Of a stretch of DNA of 64,000 nt, positions 1 through 12,160 are shown in pieces. How positions within the stretch are numbered: the stretch's first letter is position 1; each line of letters starts with the position of its first letter. A program made the position numbers and the translations under genes. The notes beneath the pieces were generated by a model that did no database searches, was not told the origin of the DNA, and worked only from the letters and a program-made list of their open reading frames with translations. Source of the DNA: Podospora pseudocomata (Eukaryota; Ascomycota; Sordariomycetes; Sordariales; Podosporaceae); NCBI RefSeq assembly GCF_035222375.1, contig NC_085889.1:2170001-2234000 (forward strand), written 5' to 3'.

Positions 1-148
1 CCATTCGAGCCCCTTCACCCTTGCCGAGAGAGCTGGTCTGTCATACCACTGGGTTGCTCGCAAGGCCAGCGCCCCTTCCCACCATCCCTATCTCTGGGGA
101 ATCATACTCAAATCACTAGCTTCGCAAATCCACTCTCCCTAATCCAAG

Positions 149-1404
<1,256 letters not shown>

Positions 1405-2328
1405 AAAAAAAACCGTTTGTTGGAAGTGGCTTGCTTGTCTGAGCAAAGTGGGTTGGTTTGTATACCGTGGATTTTTGACTGAGCAAGATCAAGGGTGGGA
1501 TGGATAGGGATAAGCATAGGGCAGGATAACATCATGTGTGACAATTGTAGAAAAAGGAGGGAAATATCTGGGATGTGAAATTTGGGGGGCAGGGTGGGGG
1601 GCTCCTATTTAAGTCTTTTTTTTTTTTCCTATCCTCATATTGGGCGTATTTGAGTAGTTGATGAGGGAAATACCTTTTGTGAAATGCTCGACTTGTGGGA
1701 AGTTGCTGATAATTTTCGATTGAACCTTGTTGCAATGCCGTCAGTTGCACATGGGAATTGTGGAAATGAATGATACCTCCAGGTGGTATAGATATAAGCC
1801 CCATAGCACACACCGATGAAGGAACCCGCCCAACCTGTCACTTTGTTCTGAAGTTTCTTGTCTTATCTCATTGCTTCCCTATCGTACTGTCCTGTTCTGC
1901 CCTTTAACAAAACTGTCGTGTCATGATTGAGTAGGAGGGTGGGTATCTCTGTCGTCCAATTCTTCCCATACTCCTTATTCTCTTGTTCTTATCATTTTCT
2001 TCAATGAATGCCCAAAATCAAATCCTCAAAACTGAAAACCCATTAAGACAGCCACCATGCCTTTTCTCATAACCATGCTCGCCGGCTTGCCTGCCTGCTT
2101 GCTTTGTTTTGTAATGTATCATGTCGTCCACTTTGACCAGGCAACGCCCCTTTTACTCCTATTCTCCCATCCAGACCAAATGCTTGTTCCCTAATACAAA
2201 CTCCCTTGCCAGAAACGGAAAAGAAACAAAACTCAAAAACTCAAAAACAAAAAAAAAAAAAAAAAAACCCGTGATCACTGAACAGTCAAAACCCCCGACG
2301 ACATCCTCAACCTTGGGTCGGGAGCCAC
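1405..2328. other. Convergent intergenic region, 3' flanks of mak-2 and oxr1
   Basis: No coding potential is supported here. The region holds the 3' flanks of two convergent genes, with short A and T runs (T-run near 1617-1628, A-run near 2248-2266) typical of untranslated and polyadenylation regions. No RNA gene or repeat is recognised. Confidence 0.6.
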
Positions 2329-3435
2329 CTAAGCCCCAATCACCCACAACTCCACCCCCAAAACCCCAAACTTCTCCCCTTCATCACTCAGCGGCTCGTT
2401 GCCAAAAGTCTGGCACGTCGAGCTCACCCCCTTTTCCAGTCCACTGTCCAGCCAGAGACCAAACCTCCCGTCACCGGCGCCCACCGAGAGGAACTGCTGC
2501 CCGCAGAGCATGTAGTACTCGTTCACGCCGCTGTAAGGGAACGCCTTGAACCGGATGGAGTGCGCGTTCACCTGGCCAGACGCGACGTTTTGCTCGGCCC
2601 TGATGGTGGTGCTCCTGCCCACGTCGGGGGTGTCTGCGCTGTCGATGAGTGACGGTGGTGGGGGCAGGGGTGCCTGAACCGAGGCCCTCCAGAGGAAGCA
2701 CTCGCCTGTGCCAAAATAATTGGGTGCGATGTGGGGGACGTCAGAGAGGTAGGCTCCAAAGATCTATTACAGGCAGTTGTTAGTATAAGATGATTTGGGG
2801 GAAAACGAGAGGGAAGAATAAAAACATACACCACCCTCAGTATCCCTCACAGCCAAAACAAACCCAACCCTCTTCCCCCGGTACCCATCACACTTGTCGT
2901 ACAACGTCGCCAGACTCGCCCCGTCTTGATCAAGACTGTACACCAGATTCCACTCGTCCATAATCGACAAGCGGGTAGGCACCAGATTCCGCACCTCCTC
3001 CGCAATCGCCGGGGTGAGCAACCTCGATTCTGTCCTCGTGCGAGCGCTAAAGCCGAGAAGCTGCAGAGGTTCCAATTGCGGCAGGCCCATGGGCGACGGC
3101 ACCCTGTGGTGGAAATGCGGAGGGGTATATATCCCGTCCATACTCTTGCCCAGATTCATACCGTCGTCCTCGCCGTCTGGCTGGTAAGTGTGCGCGTGTC
3201 GGAGAGTTGGGGGACTGTTTTCCGTCGACAGGGAAGGAGAGGGTTCGGAAGTGAATCGCCGGAAGAGACCGCCCCAGAGCAAGTTGGAGAAATACGATGA
3301 GCCGGCGGTTTCAGTGTGAGAAGTGGTGGGGGTGATGGCGCCGGGTGAAGAGGCCGGAGAGGAGTCCGGGTCGGGGGACTGGCGGGTGTTGAGGTTGTGG
3401 GTTTTCTGGGAGGAGGAGGAAGTGTAGAAGCTCAT
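2329..3435 (-). CDS. oxr1: TLD-domain oxidation resistance protein (Oxr1)
   Basis: Two exons on the minus strand (3435..2830 and 2763..2329) are joined across a 66-bp intron with a GTATGT donor, giving 346 residues. The ATG at 3435 is the only in-frame ATG of the open frame, so the start is well determined. The N-terminal 120 residues are Ser/Pro/Thr-rich and probably disordered. From about residue 145 a TLD domain follows: LLTPAIAEEVRNLVPTRL, then the WNLVYSLDQDG core, IFGAYLSD right after the splice junction, GECFLW, and the C-terminal FGLWLDSGLEKGVSS and LGVELWVIG motifs. TLD proteins protect against oxidative damage. The yeast and animal proteins bind the vacuolar V-ATPase and regulate its assembly. 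The gene converges with the MAP kinase. Nothing suggests damage. Confidence 0.93.
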
Positions 3436-4163
3436 GGCTGAACTATTTTTCTGGGCTAGGCGCTGCAATGGTGTGGCTGGCCTGGTGGTGAGGGGTATCG
3501 ACTTGCAGGAGCCGAACCGTTGACAGGGAAGAAGCAGCCAAACAGGACCCGTTGCAGCTATAGGTTCAGTGGGGATCAGCGAATCGTGCAGGTTGGCAGT
3601 AGATCCGAGATAGCCGTCGATAAGAAGGCTGCAATGAGGAGCAGTCAATGGTGATGTTTCGGGCAGAGGTGGCGGTGGCCATGAATAGGCTAGAATTCTC
3701 GAGTGGTGATGATGTTGTACAGTTGGGGGTTGCGAATGCTGATGACGAGGAGCAAAGAGCTTTGATACTGGAATGCATAATCGTCAGTGGATGGAGGGGC
3801 CTTGCTTCAAGATATGGACTATGCTAGCGTATGCGGATAGCCAGCACAGCGAACACGTAACCGAAACACAGCGGTACCTTGGCATTAGCCTCTGAGGTGG
3901 TACTTTAGGTAACCGTTAGGTAACTTTGCCTTCGACGGAAGTACTGGTACCCAATCATGCAACAATCGAGTCGGCCAGCGGGGTTCATCACCCGACATCT
4001 CGGCATCGTGAACCACTCGGGCCCTCACCAAGCCTCTCAGGGCAATGTTCTCGAACCGTCACCTGAGGCTTGGCCCGTCAGGTACCGTGTCTCGCAGCAG
4101 TTTTTTCTTTCTCACGTGAATTCAGATAGATTTTCAATATGTGAATCATGGTTGGTTGTAGTC
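3436..4163. other. Upstream region of oxr1 and 3' flank of hem4
   Basis: About 730 bp without a supported gene. It probably contains the oxr1 promoter. Between 3870 and 3945 the motif GTAC/GGTA recurs several times (GGTACC, GGTAACC, GGTACT), but no known binding site is assigned. Confidence 0.5.
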
Positions 4164-5120
4164 CTACTCTAGAGTCCTATAGCCAGTGATGGCATTCCAT
4201 ACTCCTTCAGGACTGGGCTGTTCCGCCGACACTTCTGGTTCGTACCCAAAGCTGTGAATCAGATGATCCCGGGTGGTCGGTCCAATGGTAGCAATATACG
4301 TGCTTCGGTTTGGCTCCTTCGGTTTCGCCTTGCCACTGCTCTCGTCCAAGAGGTCCAATGCGCTGAGCATGCTGTCACACCCACTAGGGGAGAAGACAAC
4401 AACCCATCTCCGTGGCCGGTCAGCCGTAGTCTGGAGACGCTGTGAGAAGTCGTCCCTGAACGACTTCATCTCTCCCGTGCCATAGATCACCACCTCGTCC
4501 AATTGCCACCCGGCCCCAGTCAAAACCTTGGGGATAGTATCCCGCCTTTTGTCCCCGACAAGAAACAGCAAAGCAGGCACGGACTCCCGATCCTTATACC
4601 ACGCCCGGTAGTGGTCAAGAATATACGGCGCTAAAGTCTCGCCATTGCCCGTATGCTCTCCAAAAACCTGCAAAGCTGGAACCTGAGGAACAGCCTTCAG
4701 AGCTCGGGTTGTGGCTGGGCCGACACTGTAGACGGGAATGTCCTGGAGAAACGGCCAGTTATTTTCACCTACAAGTTGCTCACCTTTAGCCACTCAGTCA
4801 TTCACAAGCCTGTCGAGCTTCGAAGATGGACGAGTCTCACCTCTCCCTTCCTCGACAAGCTTAGTGAAAGCCTCGACAGCCCGCTGGGAAGTGAAAATCA
4901 TGCCACCGTATTGTTTGCCCTCAGTCCTTCCTATTTGCTTGTTCTTGAGGATTCCGCGCACTTTGGCCATGCCCTGGTCGTCGAATTGGTGCTCAAGCAC
5001 AGGGACGAACTCGGGATCATATTCGGAGCCATTGCCGTCAGGGGTCGAGAACTTTTCCTCGTAATGGTCGCCAGCAGCAGACTTTGTCTTGAGCAGGTAG
5101 ACGGGTATTTTTGGTGACAT
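4164..5120 (-). CDS. hem4: Uroporphyrinogen-III synthase
   Basis: Exons 5120..4841 and 4783..4164 flank a 57-bp intron (GTGAGA donor, TGACTGA branch, AAAG acceptor), giving 299 residues. Without splicing the first exon stops a few codons into the intron, so the intron is required. The product closes hydroxymethylbilane with inversion of ring D to make uroporphyrinogen III, the fourth step from 5-aminolevulinate in haem synthesis, in the cytosol. Family traits seen: the N-terminal IPVYLLKTK strand, GMIFTSQRAVEAF, the second-domain IPVYSVGPATTRALK, LFLVGDKRRDTIP, VVFSPSGCDSML, and the C-terminal ATIGPTTRDHL followed by AEQPSPEGVWNAI. This enzyme is weakly conserved in sequence, but this order of motifs is diagnostic. 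It is divergently transcribed from erv1. Confidence 0.95.
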
Positions 5121-5498
5121 AGTTTCTGAGAGCCAGGATGCTGAAGGGTGGTATGGCCTTTGCTTCTTCCCCGAACAACTGGTTGAGGAGAAAAGGGGAA
5201 CTTTTTAAACTGGGATGGGATGAAATGCACAAGACATTGAGGCGGCATCCCGGGAGATGGCGGGGAGTGTGTCACTGCCCCACCAAAGCTTTATCGATAA
5301 CATTTTTCGCGGGGACCCTGGCCCCTGTTCATCGCAACGCTCACAGGGGTTCTGATCGCCTGGGAATACATGATTGGAAATTTCCATGGTTGACGGCTGA
5401 CAAATGAACAGTTTCTTGGTTGTCAAACATCACCAACGATTGTGGACTATTTTAGTTATTGTACACATACACTCACGTCTCTCAGCCTCAGACATATA
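5121..5498. promoter_or_regulatory. Shared divergent promoter region of hem4 and erv1
   Basis: Only 378 bp separate the two start codons, so the promoters of the haem-synthesis gene (leftwards) and of erv1 (rightwards) lie here. I see no unambiguous TATA box. A bidirectional arrangement is inferred from spacing alone. Confidence 0.55.
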
Positions 5499-6106
5499 AT
5501 GGCAAAGGATACCCAAGACCAAGACGAACAGGCCACTACAGCCGCGGCCGCTAACACAAGCCAGCCTCTCCCAAAGGGTGTAGTCTTGGGTAAGGATGGC
5601 AAACCGTAAGCATATCTTCTCACCAACCTTGCATTTCCACCTTATTAACACCTCACAGTTGCCGTTCTTGCACTGCCGGTGCCGACTTCGCAGCTTGGAC
5701 TAGCCGGGCCAAAACAATGACGGCCCTCTCCACTGGCAAACCTGTTCCCGCTGTCAAGAAACGGGCAGACTGCCCTCCAGACGTTGTAGCTCTCGGCCGG
5801 TCATCATGGACCCTCCTCCACTCCATCGCGGCCACCTACCCCGAGAAGCCAACCCCTTCCGAGCAGTCCGATGTCATCTCTTTTATGAAGTTGTTCTCAA
5901 AGCTGTACCCTTGCTGGGTGTGCGCCGAAGATTTCCAAGAGTACATCGAGCGGAAGCAAATCAAAGCTGGAAGCAGGGATGAGTTTGGAAACTGGCTGTG
6001 TGAGGCGCATAACGGTGTGAACAAGAAGCTGGGGAAGAAGACCTTTGACTGCAGTAGGTGGTTGGAGAGGTGGAGAGATGGGTGGAAGGACGGGAGTTGT
6101 GATTGA
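5499..6106 (+). CDS. erv1: Mitochondrial FAD-linked sulfhydryl oxidase Erv1
   Basis: Exons 5499..5605 and 5659..6106 encode 184 residues. Seen: the N-terminal shuttle pair CRSC (Cys37, Cys40) formed across the splice junction, the FAD-binding fold beginning at LGRSSWTLLHSIAATYPEKPT, the active-site YPCWVC (Cys121, Cys124), and the CEAHNGVN helix with the structural Cys150-Cys167 pair. Known of the family: Erv1 reoxidises Mia40 in the mitochondrial intermembrane space, passing electrons to cytochrome c, and so drives disulfide-linked protein import. There is no cleavable signal peptide, which fits Erv1 rather than the ER enzyme Erv2. The first 35 residues are Ala/Gln-rich and probably flexible, as in yeast Erv1. 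Confidence 0.96.
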
Positions 6107-6806
6107 GGGGATGGATGATCGCGATGTGGGCGATGTCAACAAGCATCTGCGGATTGCGATTACAGGCGTTGAGACGGATTGGAGGATGCGTTAAATCGGC
6201 GTTATGTTTTTGGTGGTGATATTCTTTGATGTTTTTTGACATACGGTTGGTCAGGGGCGGCTTATCTCTTTTCATTTGGCTAAATACCCAGCGCATATAG
6301 AGGTCATTCTCGACCTGTACTATTCAAGCTCTCTCTTATACACCATAGCACCACTCCCTCCATCTTCGAATTTCAATCTTATCCAACATATATCGGCCGA
6401 TTTGCGCCCCTGAAGAAGCCCATTACGGGAACCGGGGCTCTCACATGCCGGAATCGGTCCGGCCCACTTTCCACAATTCCATGACATCACCCCTCGATAA
6501 TGAGAGTCAATGAGCAATGGCTTAACCCTAGACCAACGGCCGCCATGATCTTGTCCCCGCGGCCATGCTGTCATTTCTGCGCATTCTTTACCATTTCCCA
6601 ACATCCCAGCGTGACAAAGGTGGTCTGATATTGTTGCTAGCGATCAGCTAAGCTGCTCACTATCTCATTGCGAACTGGTCAAGACCAGGCACTGATCTAT
6701 TACTTGAGCCAGGGAGAGTCCCACGAGCTGCCGCTTTTTCCTTTTCAATTGACTGAACTCAGTGCTTTAAGCCCTTAATTCTACTGAACAGCCAAACAAC
6801 CCGAAA
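6107..6806. promoter_or_regulatory. Intergenic region with the pdc promoter; possible CreA sites
   Basis: 700 bp between erv1 and the pyruvate decarboxylase gene, without coding support. Two hexamers fit the carbon-catabolite repressor consensus SYGGRG: CCGGGG at 6432..6437 and CCCCGC (reverse GCGGGG) at 6555..6560. Such short motifs occur often by chance. The link to glucose control is an inference from the role of the downstream gene. Confidence 0.3.
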
Positions 6807-8655
6807 ATGGCCATCGACATTAGAACACAGGGCTTGAAGAAGCCCGTCCCGGTGGCCCAATACTTGTTTGCCAGATTGTATGAAATCGGCATCAGATCAG
6901 TCCATGGGTTACCAGGTGACTTCAACTTGGTGGCACTGGATTACATCCCCAAGGCCAAATTGAAGTGGGTTGGCAGTGTCAATGAGCTCAACGCTGGTAT
7001 GTGTTCCCCGATCCCCCAGAGTAACAGAGAAAAGAAGAATAGCTCACCACATCCTAGCATACGCCGCCGATGGCTACGCCCGAGCGTTGGGCATCTCAGC
7101 TCTTGTCACTACCTTCGGTGTAGGCGAGCTGTCCGCCATGAACGGCGTTGCCGGTGCCTACTCTGAGCACGTGCCTGTCGTACACATCGTCGGCTGCCCG
7201 TCAACCATCTCTCAGCGGAATGGCATGCTGCTGCATCACACTCTTGGAAATGGCGACTTCAACGTCTTTGCCAACATGGGCTCTCAAATTGCCTGCAACA
7301 CTGCCCGCTTGAACAACCCAGCCGAGATCGCCGAACAGATTGATTTTGCCCTGCGTGAATGCTGGATTCACAGCCGCCCGGTATACATCATGCTGCCCAC
7401 TGATATGGTCGAGAAGCAAATCGAGGGCGCGCGTCTTGACACTCCTATTGACCTCTCGGACCCCCCGAATGAGCCCGAGAGGGAGGACTACGTTGTGGAT
7501 GTTGTTCTGAGATACCTGCACGCAGCGAAGAACCCCATCATTCTCGTCGATGCATGTGCTATCCGGCATCGATGCTTAGAAGAGGTGCGGAATCTGGTTG
7601 ACAAGGCAAAGCTCCCTGTCTTTGTCACGCCGATGGGCAAGGGCGCCGTCAACGAGTCTTCGCCTACATACGGTGGTGTGTATGCGGGTACGGGGTCTCA
7701 GCCTGCTGTGCAGGAACTGGTGGAATCGGCGGATCTGGTCTTGTCGATTGGTGCTTTGAAGAGTGATTTCAACACGACGGGTTTCTCGTACCGCACATCT
7801 CAACTCAATACCATCGACTTCCACAGCGATCACTGCAAGGTTAGGTACTCGGAGTATCCTGGTGTTGCGATGAAAGGAGTTCTTCGCAAGCTGATTGAGC
7901 GTGTCGACACCACAAAGCTTTCTAGTGAGAAGCTTGCCCCGAAGGTGGTCAACGAGGTCTCTGAAAATCGGGACAGCACCGAGACCATTACGCAAGCCTG
8001 GTTTTGGCCTCGTGTGGGGGAATACTTCAAGGAGAAGGATCTGGTAGTCACCGAGACAGGCACATCCAACTTTGGTATTTGGGAGAGCAAGTTTCCTCCT
8101 GATGTGGTTGGGATCACGCAGATCCTCTGGGGAAGCATTGGCTGGTCTGTGGGTGCTGCTCAGGGAGTTGCACAGGCTGTTAAGGACATGGGAGAAGACC
8201 GTCGCACAATTCTGTTTGTTGGAGATGGGTCGTTCCAGCTCACTGTCCAGGAGGTGTCAACCATGATCAAGCATAAGCTGAGAGTCACAATGTAAGTTTA
8301 TCCACGACTTGGAGGGCTTGTTGGTTGGAGTCCTGCTAACAAATTCGCAAGCTTCCTAATCTACAACGAAGGGTTCACCATTGAGCGGTGTATCCACGGC
8401 ATGGAAGCTGAGTACAACGATATCAGGCGGTGGAACTACACTGAAATTCCGACAGTGTTTGGCGCAACTGACAAGGAAGTTCGGAAGCACATCATCAAGA
8501 CCAAGAGCGAGCTTGAAAAGTTGTTGGCGGACAAGGACTTCAACGATGCAAAGGGCCTGCAGCTTGTCGAGCTGTGGATGCCCAAGCACGATGCGCCGCG
8601 AGCATTGAAGCTTACAGCTGAGCAGTCAGCAAAGAACAATGCCCGGATGGAGTGA
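6807..8655 (+). CDS. pdc1: Pyruvate decarboxylase
   Basis: Three exons (6807..6996, 7058..8291, 8352..8655) encode 575 residues, the normal length. The enzyme decarboxylates pyruvate to acetaldehyde with thiamine diphosphate and magnesium, in the cytosol, at the entry to ethanol fermentation and the acetate bypass. Seen: the activating glutamate E60 in [16 protein letters not shown], the catalytic pair H123-H124 in [11 protein letters not shown], and the thiamine diphosphate motif beginning GDGS at 452-455 and ending with N480-E481-G482 across the last intron. All match the yeast Pdc1 pattern. In Neurospora the ortholog (cfp) forms 8-10 nm cytoplasmic filaments; whether this one does is unknown. 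The ATG context (CGAAAATGGCC) is favourable. Confidence 0.97.
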
Positions 8656-9120
8656 TGGATACTTGTGCCTGTGTGCAGCCAAACTTGGATAAAATAAGTA
8701 AATATCCAATTGTGGCTCATCCTCGGACCTTCCATATTGCCCCGTATCATGCCTTGAGCTTTTGTTTGGACCTCCAGAAAAGGGGATAAATAGGGGTAAA
8801 CACGTGACCAAAACCTAAGTCTCAGACCTCGCTTTTGGTGTCACTGGCAACGTCCGACTTTCTTTCCATTAACTGGGAGCGACAACCATCGAAAATTCAC
8901 ATCACCCAACTTTTAACCTCAGCTTTCCCATTCCCATTTCCAACCTTGACGCACCTTTTTTTTTTTTTGCATCATCCTAGCGACTCTCTTTGGTCAGAGT
9001 TTACTCATCCGCCAAGCCCTTCTAACCCTCACCAAGCAGCAGTCGACGAAAAGAAAAACCTGCTTCTCATTCTGCATCAACCCGGAAAGCAGACGAAACA
9101 GAGGCTTCACCTACGAAAAA
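8656..9120. other. Intergenic region between pdc1 and tan1
   Basis: 465 bp with no gene. The right part, including a T-run at about 8959-8970 and a C/T-rich stretch, looks like the promoter and 5' leader of tan1. An E-box-like CACGTG lies at about 8802-8807. Confidence 0.45.
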
Positions 9121-10505
9121 ATGACGGGAAGCGGCAAGAGAAAAGACGCGCCAACTGGCGGTGGCGGGGCGCAGCAAGCTAAGAAGAAAAAGGTATGCGG
9201 AAACGAATTGTTTACGTCTTTGAGGGGTTTCGCTCGCTCGCGTACTCGTACCCACTATGCGTGAGAGAAAGTCCAGACCTTTGAGCACGTGTTTGTTTGT
9301 TCAGTTCCAAAACACTGCAGTACACATTGCATACATGTATTCTTTTATGGTGTACTATTCGCTCACTTGTCATTTGCAACCAAGAATGAGTGTGTATGTA
9401 GCGAAAAGCTAACCTATCCGGTATAAAACAGGCGGGAGGCAATGCAGGAAAGTGGAAGACGCCGCATCATATGGCCAAGGCGGCCAACAATCAAGAATCG
9501 AGCCTCCAGGCAGGAGAACCGGGCATTTGGGTGACATGTGCCCGGCACCAGGAATCCAAGGCGGCGAGGGAGATCGGGGTGTTGTTTGCCGAGGTTGGTG
9601 TTACACATTCCCGGGTTGTTGCTGGTGTGGTGGCTGGAAAGAGCGAATACTTACCGCGGACTACACACAGTATGCAGACAAGATGTATGGCATCAAGGGG
9701 GTCCATGACGCCGAGAAGAAGGAAGGTGAGGAGGACGAGGATGAAGACGACATTGAAGCCGCCATCAAGAAGGAAGTGGAAGCGTTGAATGCCAACAGAA
9801 AAGGCACCGATGGTGGACACAACATGACGCCCCTCAAGATGAACGTCGACTGCTTGATGTTTGTCAAGACGAAGCCACCGATCGACCCGGTGGCATTTGT
9901 GAGACGCATCGTGGAGGATGCAAAGTCTGCTAAGGAGACCGGTCAGATGAAGTGTCGCTATGTGAACCGGCTGACCCCGGTAAGCGTCACGGGGAAGGCC
10001 ACGGAACAGGGCCTGGAAGGGGTGGCCAGGGAGGCACTCGCTCCTTTCTTCGACCTGACTGGAAAGAAGACAGATGTTGACCAATTCACGGAGGCCGCGG
10101 CGAAGCCAGCAGCGGAAACCGAGGCCGGAAGCGAGAAGGCGTCAAATGAGAATTCCCAACCAGCCGAGAAGGGATTCACTGTGAGTTGTTTTGTTATGCA
10201 TGCTATCTTCGGGTCCTGATGCTGATTGATACGTTCTCTACGGATAGTTCGCCATCCGACCCAGCGTGCGGAACAATAGCTCGCTAAAGAGAGATATTGT
10301 GATCAATACCATTGCTGGGCTTATCAATAACGAGCGCCACAAAGTGAACCTGACGTCTCCGGACAAGGTTATCTTGGTGGACGTGTACCAGAAAGTATGC
10401 GGCGTCAGCGTCGTTGACGGCGACTGGGAAGAGTTCAAGCGGTACAACTTGACAGAGCTGTATGGGCAGGGCCAGGGAAGCAAGGAAAAGAAGGAGAAAA
10501 AGTAG
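9121..10505 (+). CDS. tan1: THUMP-domain tRNA acetylation adaptor Tan1
   Basis: Four exons (9121..9192, 9432..9593, 9671..10180, 10248..10505) encode 333 residues. Exon 1 gives a basic N-terminus ending in KKKK, probably nuclear-directing. Exons 2 and 3 join as GVLFAE-YADKMYG. An acidic stretch (EGEEDEDEDDIEAA) follows, then the THUMP domain: LKMNVDCLMFVKTKPPIDPVAF, MKCRYVNRLTPVS, and after the third intron FAIRPSVRNNSSLKRD, VNLTSPDKVILVDVYQKVCGVSVV. A Lys-rich tail ends the protein. Known of the family: Tan1/THUMPD1 binds tRNA and guides the acetyltransferase Kre33/NAT10 to make N4-acetylcytidine at position 12 of tRNA-Ser and tRNA-Leu. The family assignment is firm; the modification in this species is inferred. 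A 94-residue Ala/Glu/Lys-rich insert before exon 4 is fungal-specific. Confidence 0.93.
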
Positions 10506-10836
10506 GGGATGGCAAAGATGGAATTGTGCATCTTTCACCATCCAATGTCCCGTCGATGGTTGGAGGAGGTCCGAGATGCAGATGTCAGAGGGCGGCGCTA
10601 AGCCCTATTCAAGATAATTTTGACGAGCCGGGCAGCAGTCCCGTGCAGAATGCACCCCTACCTGGCACCCCGGGCACCCTAACAGCATTGAAGCCAGACC
10701 GCTATACGGCCCGTGACCCCCCGCGGCTCATCCTAAGCGTCCCAAAACAGCGGAACAGCTTGAATAGCCGCCTTCCAGGTCCAACGTTGCTTTGTCCGGT
10801 TGTTGATGTTACATAAGGTCAGAAAAAGAAACAACG
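10506..10836. other. 3' flank of tan1
   Basis: 331 bp of ordinary base composition between the tan1 stop codon and the outer repeat of the transposon island. I see no gene in it. Confidence 0.5.
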
Positions 10837-10840
10837 GTAC

Positions 10841-10935
10841 TTGAGAGTCTCGGTAAGTGTGGGGCTCGAGGATTTTCACTAGACCCTCCACTACGTAGAG
10901 GGTAAAAAACCCTACAACGATAAAAATTATAAGAT
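10841..10935 (+). repeat. Left terminal inverted repeat
   Basis: Pairs with 12736..12826 in inverted orientation. This copy is the less mutated one: it keeps the C and G bases that are T and A in the right copy. Confidence 0.7.
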
Positions 10936-11048
10936 AAACGCAGACGCGTAAAATGCCAACTCCTTTATTTTACTACTTAAATTAATAAATTTATATTATG
11001 TTAAAATACAGCTTTTGTTTGTGGATTTTACAGTGTATCTAAGCTCTG

Positions 11049-11419
11049 TATATTACAGGGCCTCAGAGGCAATATAATGGCTTGAATCAGCAGTGTTTAG
11101 GGACCACGGTTACCGGAACGGAAGCTCGGCCTCCGAAAGCAATCCGAGGTCCCGGAAAGCCGAGCGCTAAGACCGGTGCCTTACAGCGGTCAAACGGTAG
11201 CGCAATTAGCGGGCGTTCGGGCCCGGGAACGGAGTCACCCTCGGGGAACGAGTAGAAGGTCGATGGCCTATAAGACCTCTGCCTCACACCCTATTCGCTG
11301 TGGTATTTCTTAGTCTACAAGGTTCAATCAATATACTGGTTCACCACACTCATCAGTGCCTCACAAGCCTATGTTACAGTGATTCTCTTCTATATATTAC
11401 AGGGCGCCGCCCCTGTAAT
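11049..11419. repeat. GC-rich patch bounded by a 13-bp direct repeat, with a hairpin at its right edge
   Basis: The 13-mer TATATTACAGGGC occurs at 11049..11061 and 11393..11405. Between the copies, 11090..11290 is GC-rich and not RIP-like, in contrast to its surroundings. At the right edge ATTACAGGG (11396..11404) and CCCTGTAAT (11411..11419) form a perfect 9-bp stem around a 6-base loop. A TATAAG box at about 11269 and a following AATCAATATA could mean that this is another LTR or LTR fragment, starting near TGTTTAGGG at 11094. I could not find matching target duplications, so its ends and class stay open. Confidence 0.4.
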
Positions 11420-11488
11420 CTACTTTCCTTCAGTGCTATGGCAACTGTCGAATGCTGCAGTCAAAGTCTTCTTCGCTCTCAGTGTACT

Positions 11489-11837
11489 TGTGACGAACCC
11501 CTGTACAGAACCTCTGAAAGGGATACGGGTTGAAGGTAACTTCTGACAATTGGTTCGGTGCAGCTAAACAGTGCACAACAAGACGTCTCAATGTAAACAC
11601 AAGATACCGTGAATACAATCTGTTATTGCATACTGCGGAACTAGCTATCTACACCAGCCAGTTCCTCTGTATATATAGACCGGTTTATCACCATTATCAC
11701 TCGTCGTTCACCGAAGGCTGGTGATAATCGTGATTATCACCCTTAGCACTAGTGATAATACGACTTCCCCGCTTTTCCTGTTCCAGTGGTTGGACGGGTC
11801 GCGCCCCGCGCTCCCCACTTATGTCAGGTCCGTGACA
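11489..11837 (+). mobile_element. Solo LTR with 5-bp target-site duplication
   Basis: A 349-bp unit begins TGTGACGAACCC and ends CCGTGACA, so it has the TG...CA ends of long terminal repeats. It is flanked on both sides by GTACT (11484..11488 and 11838..11842), a perfect 5-bp target duplication as made by retroviral-type integrases. A TATATATA box lies at about 11672, fitting an LTR promoter. No internal retrotransposon region is present, so this is a solo LTR left by recombination. Superfamily (Ty3 or Ty1 type) cannot be told from the LTR alone. Its base composition is normal and its duplication is intact, so it is young relative to the AT-rich sequence it sits in. Confidence 0.8.
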
Positions 11838-11954
11838 GTACTGCGCCGATAGCTATTTGAGCTTCTATTTACAGGCCTTAATAGCACCTATTTCAACATA
11901 TTACTATAATTTTATAAAGTCTCATTATATTAATTATAAATTAAACTAGGCTGT

Positions 11955-12160
11955 TATGACAAACTCTTATCAAAAACCTCTAAAAGAAATACTAGTTAAA
12001 AGCACTTCTAAATAATCTTAGTTCGGTACAGCTAAACAATGTATAATAAACAACGTATTTCGATTACAATAGCTTAAATACTAACGATTATAATTTAAAT
12101 TATATATTACGGAACTATTTATCTGTATTGGCTAATTTAATTGTATATATAAACCTAGGG
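11955..12160 (+). mobile_element. Older, RIP-altered LTR fragment related to the solo LTR
   Basis: This stretch aligns with the first 200 or so bases of the neighbouring solo LTR: a TATGACAAAC start, CCTCTAAAAG, a central GTTCGGTACAGCTAAACA block and ATTACGGAACTA. It is strongly AT-enriched. The similarity stops near 12160, so the right part is missing or replaced. It is a fossil, broken and much altered by RIP, and older than the intact copy beside it. Confidence 0.65.
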
